From NCBI GenBank assembly GCA_964544115.1, contig CAZJBP010000032.1, positions 1-25,063 of the forward strand: DNA of 25,063 nt. Reading direction: 5' to 3'. This document shows, in pieces, positions 7,726 to 15,364 of the stretch. The position numbers were made by a program, and so were the translations under genes. Below the pieces are notes generated by a model. It ran no database searches, had not been told where the DNA came from, and saw nothing but the letters and a program-made list of their open reading frames with translations. The stretch's first letter is position 1, and each line of letters begins with the position of its first letter. Origin of the DNA: CAZJBP01 sp964544115. GTDB lineage: Bacteria > Verrucomicrobiota > Kiritimatiellia > UBA8416 > JADHWI01.

Positions 7726-9648
7726 ATGCTGCCGGGCCGCGCGAGCGAAATCCTGCAGGCGATCGGGAAGGTGAAGATCGCGATCTGCGGCGACTTCTGA
7801 CTCGACGCCTACTGGATGCTGGATCCGCGCGGCTCGGAGGTGTCGATCGAAACCGGCCTGCCGGCCAACGCGGTGGGCCGGCACACCTACTCGCTCGGCG
7901 GGGCCTCGAACATCGCGGCCAACGTGGCCGCGCTCAGGCCGGCGGGCATCATGGCCATCGGGGTGGTTGGCCCGGACCTCTTCGGGCGCGAGCTGACGCG
8001 CCAGCTCGAAGCCCTCGACGTCGATACACGCTGGCTGACGGTTCAGGAACACGGCTTTGACACCGTTACGTACTGCAAGCACTACCTCCGGGGCGCAGAG
8101 CAGCCGCGGTTCGACTTCGGCCTGTTCAACCGGCGCTCGGCCGAGACGGACGCGATCGTTCTCGCCGGCCTGCGGGAGGCGCTGCAGACCGCCGATGCGG
8201 TGATCATCAACCAGCAGCTCCCGGGCAGCCTGCCGAACGAGTCGTTCTTTGCCGGCGTGAACGCGCTGCTGGCCGAATTCGCCGGGAAGATCGTCATCGT
8301 GGATTCCCGGCACTATTCCGCCCGCTTCGCAGGGGCCTGGCGCAAGGCCAACGAGGTCGAACTGGCGCGGCTGGCCGGAGAGGCGGCCGCGCCGGGCGAC
8401 GTGTTCGACCTGGCGCAAGTTGAGCGCTATGCCCGCGAGGCCGGCCGCCGCCTTGGAAAGCCGGTGTTCGTGACGCGCGGCGCGCGCGGCATGCTCGTGT
8501 GCGACGGCGGAGAGGTCCACGTTGTCCCCGGCATACAGATCCTGAAAGCCACCGACACGGTCGGAGCGGGCGACACCGTGCTCAGCGCTCTGGCGTGCTG
8601 CCTCGGCACCGGCGTGAAGCCGGCAGAGGCGGCTGAACTGGCCAATTTTGCTGCAGCGGTGACGGTGCAGAAGCTCTTCCAGACCGGCACGGCCTCGAGG
8701 CCGGAAATCCTCGAGGTGGCGGCGGACGCTGACTACCTCTATCAGCCGGAACTGGCCGAGGACATCCGCCGGGCTGTCTATGTAGACGGCTCTGAAATCG
8801 AGCTGTGCTGCGGGCGGGACCTGCTCGGGAGAGCGCCGATCACCCACGCCGTGTTCGACCACGACGGCACGATCAGCGTCCTGCGCCAGGGCTGGGAACG
8901 CGTGATGGAGCCCATGATGATCAGGGCCATTCTGGGCGACGAGTATGCCGCCGCCGGCGAAACGCTCTACCACAGGGCGCTCACCCGCGTGAGGGATTAC
9001 ATCGAGAGATCCACGGGCATCCAGACCCTCCTGCAGATGGAGGCGCTCGTCGAGATGGTCAGGGAGTTCGGCATCGTCCCGCAGGAGCGCATCCTGGACA
9101 GGTTCGGCTACAAGACGATCTACAACGACGCGCTGATGGAAACCGTGAACCGGCGCGTGGCGCGGCTCACCCGCGGCGAACTGAACAGGGACGACTGGAC
9201 CCTCAAAGGCGCGGTGCCCTTCCTCGAGGAGCTCCGCCGCAGGGGCGTCACGCTCTACCTGGCGAGCGGCACGGACCACGCGGATGTGGTGCGCGAGGCA
9301 CAGGCACTGGGCTATGCAGCCCTGTTCAACGGCGGCATCTTCGGGGCCGTCGGGGACGGGACAACGGACTCCAAGAAGGTGGTGATCCGGCGGATCCTCG
9401 GCGAGCACGGCCTCAGCGGGCCGCAGCTGGCCGTGTTCGGCGACGGCCCGGTCGAACTGCGCGAGTGCCGCAAGTGCAGCGGCGTGGCCATCGGCATCGC
9501 CAGCGACGAGGTGCGGCGTCACGGGCTGAACCCAGCCAAACGCCCGCGCCTGCTCAAGGCCGGCGCGCACGTTCTCGCGCCGGATTTTTCACAGGCCGAA
9601 CTGCTCCTTAAGCTTCTCTTCGGCGCCCGCCGCGACGCCAAGCCGTAG
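7726..9648 (+). CDS. PfkB-family sugar kinase fused to HAD phosphatase, with in-frame TGA (candidate selenocysteine) at codon 25
   Basis: The reading frame of 640 codons contains one internal TGA (7798-7800). The N-terminal half is a PfkB/ribokinase-type kinase related to the RfaE/HldE kinase domain. Its first strand reads KIAICGDF-(TGA)-LDAYW, then come GGASNIAANVAAL and the catalytic loop DTVGAGDTV (base D283). The C-terminal half is a HAD hydrolase: motif I FDHDGT (D378, D380), motif II LYLASGTD, a Lys in TDSKKVV and motif IV VFGDGP (D573). Homology runs straight through the TGA. ATG 7726 has GGGAG seven bases upstream, whereas the first ATG after the TGA (7816) has none and would drop the first strand of the kinase fold. 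As I recall, related proteins often carry Cys here, so selenocysteine is plausible; a point nonsense mutation or sequencing error is the alternative. It probably phosphorylates a sugar, with the HAD domain removing another phosphate. Confidence 0.8.
7801..7846 (+). promoter_or_regulatory. Candidate bacterial SECIS stem-loop just after the in-frame TGA
   Basis: Two competing folds are visible. In the compact one, GGAT (7814-7817) pairs with ATCC (7823-7826), leaving the five-base loop GCTGG. C7812 can pair with G7827, which leaves U7813 bulged on the 5' side. The loop starts with G, 18 bases after the TGA. A G at the loop start, a short upper stem, a 5' bulged U and a loop 16-37 bases from the TGA are known features of bacterial SECIS elements. 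The alternative is a long outer stem, 7802-7810 with 7838-7846 (nine pairs, one of them G-U). GC-rich coding RNA folds easily, so this is suggestive only. Confidence 0.4.
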
Positions 9649-9689
9649 CGTCCCAGCCATAGCGACATATCCTGAACGGAGGTCGGAGA

Positions 9690-10796
9690 ATGAAGAAAGG
9701 TATTCCGCTGGACCAGCCGGTCTTCTTCTGCCCCAACCGCGTGTGGCGCTGCTACACCGGCGGCAAGCTGATGGACCGGTTTGTCGGCCAGGCGCGCGGC
9801 AGGGACGGCCAGTTCCCCGAGGACTGGCTGGCGTCGACCACGGTCGCGCAGAACGGGCCGCATCAGCAAGGCCCGCAGGAAGGGCTTTCGCGCGTGCGGC
9901 TGGCGGATGGCTTGGAAGGCCCCCTGCTGAAGGACCTGATCGAGGCCGCGCCGCAGGACTGCCTCGGGCCGGACGCACGTGCTGCGGACGGTGTCGGCGT
10001 GCTGTGCAAACTGCTCGACTCGGCAGTGAGGCTGCCGATCCAGTGCCACCCGGACCGGTCCTTTGCACGCCGGCATTTCCATAGCGAGCACGGCAAGGCG
10101 GAGGCGTGGTTCGTCCTGGGCGTCCGCAAGATCCGCGGCGAGAGTCCCTACCTGCTCATGGGGTTCAAGCCCGGCGTGAACGCGCGCGACTTCCGCAGGG
10201 CGGTCGAGGCCCAGGACGTCGCGGCCATGACCGGCATGCTGCACCGCCATGCCGTCAAGCCCGGCGACACCTATTTCATCCCCGGCCGCTTCCCGCACGC
10301 GATCGGCCCGGGCGTCTTTCTGCTGGAGGTCCAGGAGCCGACCGACTGGGTCGTGCAACCCGAGCGGCGCATCGGAAGGACCGAGCTGACCGACACGGAC
10401 ATGTGGGGTCCCCTGTCGCCCGAGGTCGGGCTGAAGTGCTTCGACTACTCCGCCACGGGAACGCCGGCGGCGGTGCGGCGCGCGGTGGCGGTGCGGGCGC
10501 GGCCGCTGAAACGGGCAGGCGGCTCGCGGCTGGAGGAGGTGGTCGGGCCGAAGGTGACCCGCTGTTTCCGCGTTGAACGGCTGACCGTGCGCGGCGAGAT
10601 GGCCTACGAGCCGGAGAGCCCCTATCACATTGCCGTGGTCACCGAAGGGCGCGGGGAAGTCCGGACCGGCGGCGGCGTGGCCGCGGCGGTGCGGCAGGGC
10701 GACACGATGTTCATGCCAAATGGCGTCCGCTCTCTGCGCTACACGGCGGGCCGCGGCAAACCGCTCGTGCTCCACCTGATCATGCGCGGCCGGTAG
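9690..10796 (+). CDS. Type I phosphomannose-isomerase-like protein
   Basis: A 368-residue cupin-fold protein of the class I mannose-6-phosphate isomerase group, which interconverts mannose-6-phosphate and fructose-6-phosphate with zinc. Metal ligands fit the family pattern: Q118 and H120 in IQCHPDRSF, E138 in HGKAEAWF and H203 in GRFPHAIG. The C-terminal cupin-like lobe (about residues 280-368) ends with FMPNGVRSLRY. The start has GGAGG upstream, 41 bases after the kinase-phosphatase gene. With a GH38 mannosidase and a sugar kinase in the same run, funnelling released mannose into fructose-6-phosphate is a sensible reading. The N-terminal motif is somewhat diverged from textbook ManA, so a related sugar-phosphate substrate is possible. 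Confidence 0.85.
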   Translation: MKKGIPLDQPVFFCPNRVWRCYTGGKLMDRFVGQARGRDGQFPEDWLASTTVAQNGPHQQGPQEGLSRVRLADGLEGPLLKDLIEAAPQDCLGPDARAADGVGVLCKLLDSAVRLPIQCHPDRSFARRHFHSEHGKAEAWFVLGVRKIRGESPYLLMGFKPGVNARDFRRAVEAQDVAAMTGMLHRHAVKPGDTYFIPGRFPHAIGPGVFLLEVQEPTDWVVQPERRIGRTELTDTDMWGPLSPEVGLKCFDYSATGTPAAVRRAVAVRARPLKRAGGSRLEEVVGPKVTRCFRVERLTVRGEMAYEPESPYHIAVVTEGRGEVRTGGGVAAAVRQGDTMFMPNGVRSLRYTAGRGKPLVLHLIMRGR

Positions 10797-10827
10797 GGGC
10801 CCGCTGATCCTCCACAACTGAGGGGCA

Positions 10828-10928
10828 GCTCGTCTTCGTCCTCAGCGAAGCGGTCCTCGTCCTCGTAATCGAGGGACAGCGGGAAGGATGCGCATATTTC
10901 GAGCACGAGGACGACGACGAGGACGAGC
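10828..10928. repeat. Hexamer-built inverted repeat (GAGGAC type) between convergent genes
   Basis: The left arm begins GCTCGTCTTCGTCCTC (10828-10843) and has a second block GTCCTCGTCCTCGTAATCGA (10853-10872). The right arm (10907-10928) runs GAGGAC, GACGAC, GAGGAC, GAGC and is complementary to the left blocks. The units are six bases long and fit the scheme GA-N-N-A-N. The spacer contains GATGCGCATATTTCGAGC. It lies between the 3' ends of two convergent genes, so it could act as a two-way transcription terminator or simply be a mobile intergenic repeat. It has no run of T typical of an intrinsic terminator. Confidence 0.75.
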
Positions 10929-10948
10929 TCAGGGAGAGCGCGTCACTG

Positions 10949-12142
10949 TCAACCTGAGTGTCTCTGAAGCCGCAGACCGTCCCGCGGGATGTACCGCCGC
11001 CAGTACGCAACGGATTCCGCCAGGTCCTCGAGGATCGCGGCGGGCAGCGCCGCCGTGGGCGAGAAGACCTCAAGCGTCAGGTAGATCGCCTCGCACTGCG
11101 GCGGGAGGCCGGGGAGCGGCTCCCGCGCGTAGGCCTTCGCGATCGCCTTGAGCACGCGGTCCGCGTGGATGATTCCTGCGCGGTTGCGATCCTCCGTGAA
11201 CGGCTGGTGGGAGGAGGACCGGCCGTCGGTCTGCTGCAGGTGGATGATCGGCGAGTAGCCGCCGAGTTGCTCCAGCCAGGCATACGGGTCGCCATCTTCC
11301 GGCCGGGCGAAGAGATGAGGGAAACGATCCATCTCGGCGTCCAGCCGGCGAAGGCATCGCGCCTCTCCCGCCCGCGTGGCCGCGGCCGCCTGCCGGAAGA
11401 TCCGGTAGGCGGAGGCCGGCCCGAGCCAGAGAGCGCCCGTCTTGCCGCTGGACCTGAACCGTCCGAGCGCCTGCCCGATCTGCTCTGCGTCGGGGCGCAG
11501 GAACTTGCGCTGGCCGCTCTGATGCCCGGTGTCGATCGTGAGGTAGAAGGGCGCGCCGCCGCGGGCCCAGACGTCCCCCAGGAGCCGCGCCGCCCCGCCG
11601 AGGGTCCACGGGACCTGATGCGGCGTGTACATCTGCTCCACGCCGATGGTCTTCAGGCCGCGCCGCCGAGCGTGCGCCGCCAGCCCGGCCAGCGTCCGGA
11701 CGAGCTCGCGCTCCGCCGCCGCGTATCCGTCGGGATCCTGCAGCAGCGCATCGGCGAAGGCGTGGCAGAAGAACCCCAGGCCCGCGTCCAGCCGCGACGC
11801 CATGCCGATCATCGCCTTCAGCCAGCGCTCGACCATGTGTCGGCGGTTCCGCGGATCGTTCCCGGCCAGCCCGAGCGTGGTGTAGGTGCCGTGGCCCGAG
11901 TAGAGGTTGACCACCTCCACGCCCGCTTTCCCGCAGGCTCGATCCACCTCGCCGACCCACTGCTTGAGGTACGCCGGCGCCATGTAGAGCGGGTCGCATT
12001 CGGTGTCGGCGCTGGCTTCGATGCAGCGCACGCCCAGATCCTTCACGATCGAGGTCCACTCGGACGGCCGCGTCCAGCGCTTGGAGGCGAAGCAGTTGTC
12101 GATCGCCAGATAGAGCTTCGGGCCGCTCTCACGCTTCGCCAT
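10949..12142 (-). CDS. Xylose-isomerase-like TIM-barrel protein (putative sugar epimerase/isomerase)
   Basis: A 397-residue protein with the look of the xylose-isomerase-like TIM-barrel superfamily: CIEASADTECDP near the second strand, GVEQMYTPHQVPW, YLTIDTGHQSGQ (candidate metal-ligand Asp and His) and IHLQQTDGRSSSHQPFTE near the C-terminus. It is considerably longer than the 269-residue epimerase at 5396 and is not a close copy of it. The reaction is not determined, but sugar or sugar-phosphate epimerisation is the usual role. The start at 12142 is preceded on its strand by GGGGGTGAG, and the gene lies six bases after the UROD-like gene, so the two form an operon. It converges on the phosphomannose-isomerase gene, with a hexamer hairpin between them. 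Confidence 0.75.
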   Translation of the reverse strand: MAKRESGPKLYLAIDNCFASKRWTRPSEWTSIVKDLGVRCIEASADTECDPLYMAPAYLKQWVGEVDRACGKAGVEVVNLYSGHGTYTTLGLAGNDPRNRRHMVERWLKAMIGMASRLDAGLGFFCHAFADALLQDPDGYAAAERELVRTLAGLAAHARRRGLKTIGVEQMYTPHQVPWTLGGAARLLGDVWARGGAPFYLTIDTGHQSGQRKFLRPDAEQIGQALGRFRSSGKTGALWLGPASAYRIFRQAAAATRAGEARCLRRLDAEMDRFPHLFARPEDGDPYAWLEQLGGYSPIIHLQQTDGRSSSHQPFTEDRNRAGIIHADRVLKAIAKAYAREPLPGLPPQCEAIYLTLEVFSPTAALPAAILEDLAESVAYWRRYIPRDGLRLQRHSG

Positions 12143-12148
12143 GGCAAC

Positions 12149-13147
12149 TCACCCCCAGGCCCGGACGGCCTTCTCGCAGTACTCCCGGAACAGGCGCAGG
12201 TAGATCCGGTAGTTCGCCAGCGACACCTCCGGCGGCGTCTGGTGATCCATCGAGGGGATGAACCCGCCCGCCCGCATGACGGGCAGCAGCCGCTCGAACT
12301 CGGCGCGCATGTCCTTCTCGCCCTTCGATACGACCATCTTGTCGTAGCCGCCCAGCATCACGAACTCCGGGTACTCGCGGCGGATCCGCGCCACGTCGAC
12401 GCCCGCCTGCCGCTCCAGCGGATACACGCCCTCGATGCCCGCGTCGATCAGCCACGGGACCATCGACGTGACGTCGCCGTCCGTATCCACCAGCACCTTG
12501 ACCCCGAGCTCCTTGATGACCGGGACGGTGCGCTTGTAGTACGGCAGCAGGAACTCGTTGAACAGGTCACGCGAGAGCATCGGGCCGTGGTTGTACGACA
12601 TGTCTTCGGCAAATCCCACCATGTCCGGCTTCAGCACGCCGCAGATGGCGCGAATGGCCCGGTTGTTGAAATCCGCCAGGTCGTCGTTGATCCGGTGCAT
12701 CAGCTCCGGCTGGTCGTAGAACGCAAACATGTGCCGCTCGATGCCCATCATCCCGCGCGGGAACCAGAAGTAGCCATCAAGCCAGATCCGGATGGAGAAG
12801 TCGCCGCGATCATGCCGCGCCTTGAGCGCGCGGGCATGGTTGAGCGCTTCCTCGATGGTGGAATCCGCATACATGTAGGGACGAATGGCGTCGTAGGCCT
12901 TCTCGTCAACGGCCGTGCGCGACACCGAGGCCGGGTAGCCGACCGGGCCGCCCCCCGCGCCGATGCAGATCAGGGGGTCCAGCTGGAAGTATTCGACCGC
13001 CGCATCCCAGCTGAGCTCCGGGGACAGGCCTTCCCGCCGCCAGCGGTCGAACGTTTGGTCCCACCAGGGGCACCACTCCACCATGGGCAGCCGGTCGTCC
13101 GGCATCCGGAAGTTCAGGACACTCAGGAAACGCTCGCGAGCCGTCAT
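12149..13147 (-). CDS. Uroporphyrinogen-decarboxylase (URO-D) family protein, methyltransferase-like
   Basis: A 332-residue URO-D-fold protein. Recognisable segments are TARERFLSVLNF at the N-terminus, DMSYNHGPMLSRDLFNEFLLPYYKR, VDTDGDVTSMVPWL (residues 220-233), GVYPLERQAGVDV and MLGGYDKMVVSKG. This subfamily is closer to the corrinoid methyltransferases MtaA/CmuA than to haem-pathway HemE. I see no His-x-Cys zinc motif typical of the methyltransferases, so its reaction is open. I start it at ATG 13147, with GAGAGGGGAAG upstream on its strand, instead of the in-frame ATG at 13258, which would add 37 Arg/Cys-rich residues. It leads the minus-strand pair with the downstream TIM-barrel gene. 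PVC genomes commonly carry many such paralogues in carbohydrate clusters. Confidence 0.85.
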   Translation of the reverse strand: MTARERFLSVLNFRMPDDRLPMVEWCPWWDQTFDRWRREGLSPELSWDAAVEYFQLDPLICIGAGGGPVGYPASVSRTAVDEKAYDAIRPYMYADSTIEEALNHARALKARHDRGDFSIRIWLDGYFWFPRGMMGIERHMFAFYDQPELMHRINDDLADFNNRAIRAICGVLKPDMVGFAEDMSYNHGPMLSRDLFNEFLLPYYKRTVPVIKELGVKVLVDTDGDVTSMVPWLIDAGIEGVYPLERQAGVDVARIRREYPEFVMLGGYDKMVVSKGEKDMRAEFERLLPVMRAGGFIPSMDHQTPPEVSLANYRIYLRLFREYCEKAVRAWG

Positions 13148-13502
13148 GTGCGTGTCTTCCCCTCTCACGCCGCCCGTCCTCCGGGTACAGCGGGCGCGCA
13201 TTCTCTCCGAGCAGGCGGGCCGATGACAACAAAATACGCCATTCGCAAGCACGCGCACCGTGCGTCTGCTGGGTGCAGAGAACCGAAGTCGCAGGGCCGG
13301 TGCCGGGACGAGACCGGCGTTCTCCCGGCTTTAGCCTTGATGCTCGCAACGACGGGTGAGACAGTCCTCGCCTCTTTCCTCGCCACGGATGGGACGGGGC
13401 GAGACCTGCGCGTGTGGCCGCACAAGAACATGCATGGCGTATTGCCAGCGCGGCGGCCCCGCCAGAGAGGAACGCTGTGGCGGCTATTTCAGGAATGCCG
13501 AG
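13148..13502. other. Gene-free divergent intergenic region
   Basis: This 355-base stretch lies between divergently transcribed genes and should contain promoters for both, but I find no convincing -35/-10 pair. It has a modest inverted repeat, GCCGGT (13296-13301) with ACCGGC (13313-13318), and another, CTCGCC with GGCGAG, around 13378-13402. A 12-base direct repeat GCAACGACGGGT occurs at 13346-13357 and again at 13512-13523, inside the next gene. Nothing here looks like a coding or RNA gene. Confidence 0.5.
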
Positions 13503-15353
13503 ATGAGTAAGGCAACGACGGGTCGACACCTGATGAGTGGCGCGCTGGGATGCGCCCTGTCTGGCCTTCTGGGCGCAAGCCCGTCCGGGGCCAAGACCGC
13601 CCCCCAGTCGCCCGCAGCGGTAGTGGCGGACGCCGACGGCACCGGCGTCTATGTGGCCGAGCATCTTGCGCGACAAGTGGTTCATGTCAACCTGTCGGAC
13701 GGGCGGGTGGATCCTGTGGCGGCCCTGGAGGCCCCTCCGTCGGGTCTTGCGCTGGACGGGAAGACCGGAAGGCTCTACGTCACGCTCGACACACCCGCGG
13801 GCAAGGTCGAGGTCCTGGAGGCCAAGTCCGGAACGCGCCAGTTCTCCATGGCCGTGGGCCACTCGCCTCTCGGCCCCGCCCTGAGCCCCGATGGCCGGCT
13901 CCTGGCGATCTGCAACCGGTTCGACAACAGCGTGAGCCTGGTTGACCTTGGGACCCGGAAGGAGCTGGGCCGCGTTCCGGTTCCGCGCGAGCCGGTCGCT
14001 GCGGCGTTCTCTCCGGACGGCACGTGGCTGGTCGTGGCCAACCATCTCCCGGCAATGCCGGGGAACGGGGACGCGGTGATGTCGGCGGTCAGCCTGATAG
14101 ATCCCGCCTCCCGGGCCGTGGTCACCAACGCGATGCTGCCCAACGGGTCAACGGCGCTGCGCGGGATCTGCGTGTCGCCCGACGGCCGGTTCGCCTACGT
14201 GACGCACACCCTCGGCCGCTACCCGCTGCCCACGACCCAGCTCGAGCGCGGATGGATGAACACGAGCGCCCTCAGCATCATCGACCTCACCGGAACCCAC
14301 GCGACCGCGACCGTCCTGCTGGACGATGCGGCCCTTGGCGCCGCGAATCCCTGGGGCGTCGCATGCTCAGCCGACGGCAACCAGCTGCTGGTGGCCCATG
14401 CCGGCACACACGAAATCAGCGTCATCGACCGGCCGGCGCTGCACGAGCGGCTGACGCGCGTGGCCCGAGGCGAGAAGGCGGGCGTATCGACCTGCCTTGC
14501 CGATGTGCCCAACGACCTCAGCTTCCTGGCCGGTATCCGCCAGAGGGTGCGGCTGCCCGGCAACGGCCCGCGGGCGCTGTGCGTGGCGGGCAACAAGGCC
14601 GTGGTGGGCATGTACTTCAGCGATGACCTGGCGACCGTCGCGCTGGACGCCGCGACGCCGCACGCCAGCGCGGTGGCGTTGGGCGGCAAGGCACCGTTGT
14701 CCCAGGCGCGAAGGGGCGAGATGTACTTCAACGACGCGCAGTTCTGCTTCCAGACGTGGCAGAGCTGCGGGTCATGTCACCCCGACGGGCGGGCCGATGG
14801 ACTGAACTGGGACCTGCTCAACGACGGCATCGGGAACCCGAAGAATACTCGCAACATGCTGCTGTGCTTCCAGACGCCCCCGTCCATGAGCCTGGGCATT
14901 CGCGAAGGCGCGGGCGTGGCGGTGCGCGCCGGCCTGAAGTTCATCCAGTTCGCCGTACGACCGGAGGAGGATGCGCAGGCCATCGACGCGTATATCCGGA
15001 GCCTTCAGCCGGTTGCGAGCCCGCTTCTGGTCAACGGCAAACTCAGCGATTCCGCCCGGCGCGGCAAGAAGGTGTTTGCGCGGGCGGGGTGCGCCGATTG
15101 CCATCCCAAGCCCTTGTATACGGACCTGCAGACGCACGACCTGGACCTGGCAGAAGGAATGGACAAGGGCAAGGCACTTGACACCCCCACGCTGGTGGAA
15201 GTCTGGCGTACGGCCCCCTATCTGCACGACGGCCGCGCCTATGGCATGAAGGATGTCTTCACCCGGTGCAACCCGAAGGACCTTCACGGACGCACCCAGG
15301 CCCTGTCGGCTCGTGAACTGGATGACTTGGTCGAGTATGTGCTGTCGCTGTGA
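13503..15353 (+). CDS. Exported YVTN beta-propeller protein with C-terminal di-haem cytochrome c domains
   Basis: A 616-residue protein. An N-terminal hydrophobic stretch (LMSGALGCALSGLLGAS) after a basic start looks like a signal peptide. Residues of about 35-390 form repeated propeller blades of the YVTN/surface-layer type, for example SPDGRLLAICNRFDNSVSLV, then ACSADGNQLLVAHAGTHEIS. Two haem-c sites follow: CGSCH (C422, C425, H426) and CADCH (C530, C533, H534), in an arrangement like cytochrome c peroxidase/MauG relatives, with late PYLHDGRAYG typical of those domains. It should act outside the cytoplasm in electron transfer or peroxide/redox chemistry. I chose ATG 13503; upstream in-frame sequence is Cys/Arg-rich and not signal-like. 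The Shine-Dalgarno is weak. The next gene starts within about 12 bases, so the two are probably co-transcribed. Confidence 0.85.
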   Translation: MSKATTGRHLMSGALGCALSGLLGASPSGAKTAPQSPAAVVADADGTGVYVAEHLARQVVHVNLSDGRVDPVAALEAPPSGLALDGKTGRLYVTLDTPAGKVEVLEAKSGTRQFSMAVGHSPLGPALSPDGRLLAICNRFDNSVSLVDLGTRKELGRVPVPREPVAAAFSPDGTWLVVANHLPAMPGNGDAVMSAVSLIDPASRAVVTNAMLPNGSTALRGICVSPDGRFAYVTHTLGRYPLPTTQLERGWMNTSALSIIDLTGTHATATVLLDDAALGAANPWGVACSADGNQLLVAHAGTHEISVIDRPALHERLTRVARGEKAGVSTCLADVPNDLSFLAGIRQRVRLPGNGPRALCVAGNKAVVGMYFSDDLATVALDAATPHASAVALGGKAPLSQARRGEMYFNDAQFCFQTWQSCGSCHPDGRADGLNWDLLNDGIGNPKNTRNMLLCFQTPPSMSLGIREGAGVAVRAGLKFIQFAVRPEEDAQAIDAYIRSLQPVASPLLVNGKLSDSARRGKKVFARAGCADCHPKPLYTDLQTHDLDLAEGMDKGKALDTPTLVEVWRTAPYLHDGRAYGMKDVFTRCNPKDLHGRTQALSARELDDLVEYVLSL

Positions 15354-15364
15354 GAAAAGCCCCC

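Noticed and set aside
7798..7800. Altered genetic code with TGA as a sense codon
   Set aside because: TGA ends several intact genes here, for example at 3305-3307, 7721-7723 and 15351-15353.
7648..9570. 640-codon antisense open frame over the kinase-phosphatase gene
   Set aside because: Typical GC-rich shadow frame; the plus strand has the conserved motifs.
7816..9648. Ordinary start of the kinase at ATG 7816, without any readthrough
   Set aside because: No Shine-Dalgarno precedes it, and it removes the first strand of the PfkB fold, which is visible in frame upstream.
10828..10928. CRISPR array
   Set aside because: Units are six bases, degenerate and arranged as a palindrome; there are no spacers and no cas genes.
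10958..13510. 850-codon plus-strand open frame over the epimerase/UROD pair
   Set aside because: The minus strand has good ribosome sites and family motifs; the plus frame has none.
13346..13523. 12-base direct repeat GCAACGACGGGT
   Set aside because: Only two copies, one inside a coding region, with no palindrome or promoter context; it could be chance.
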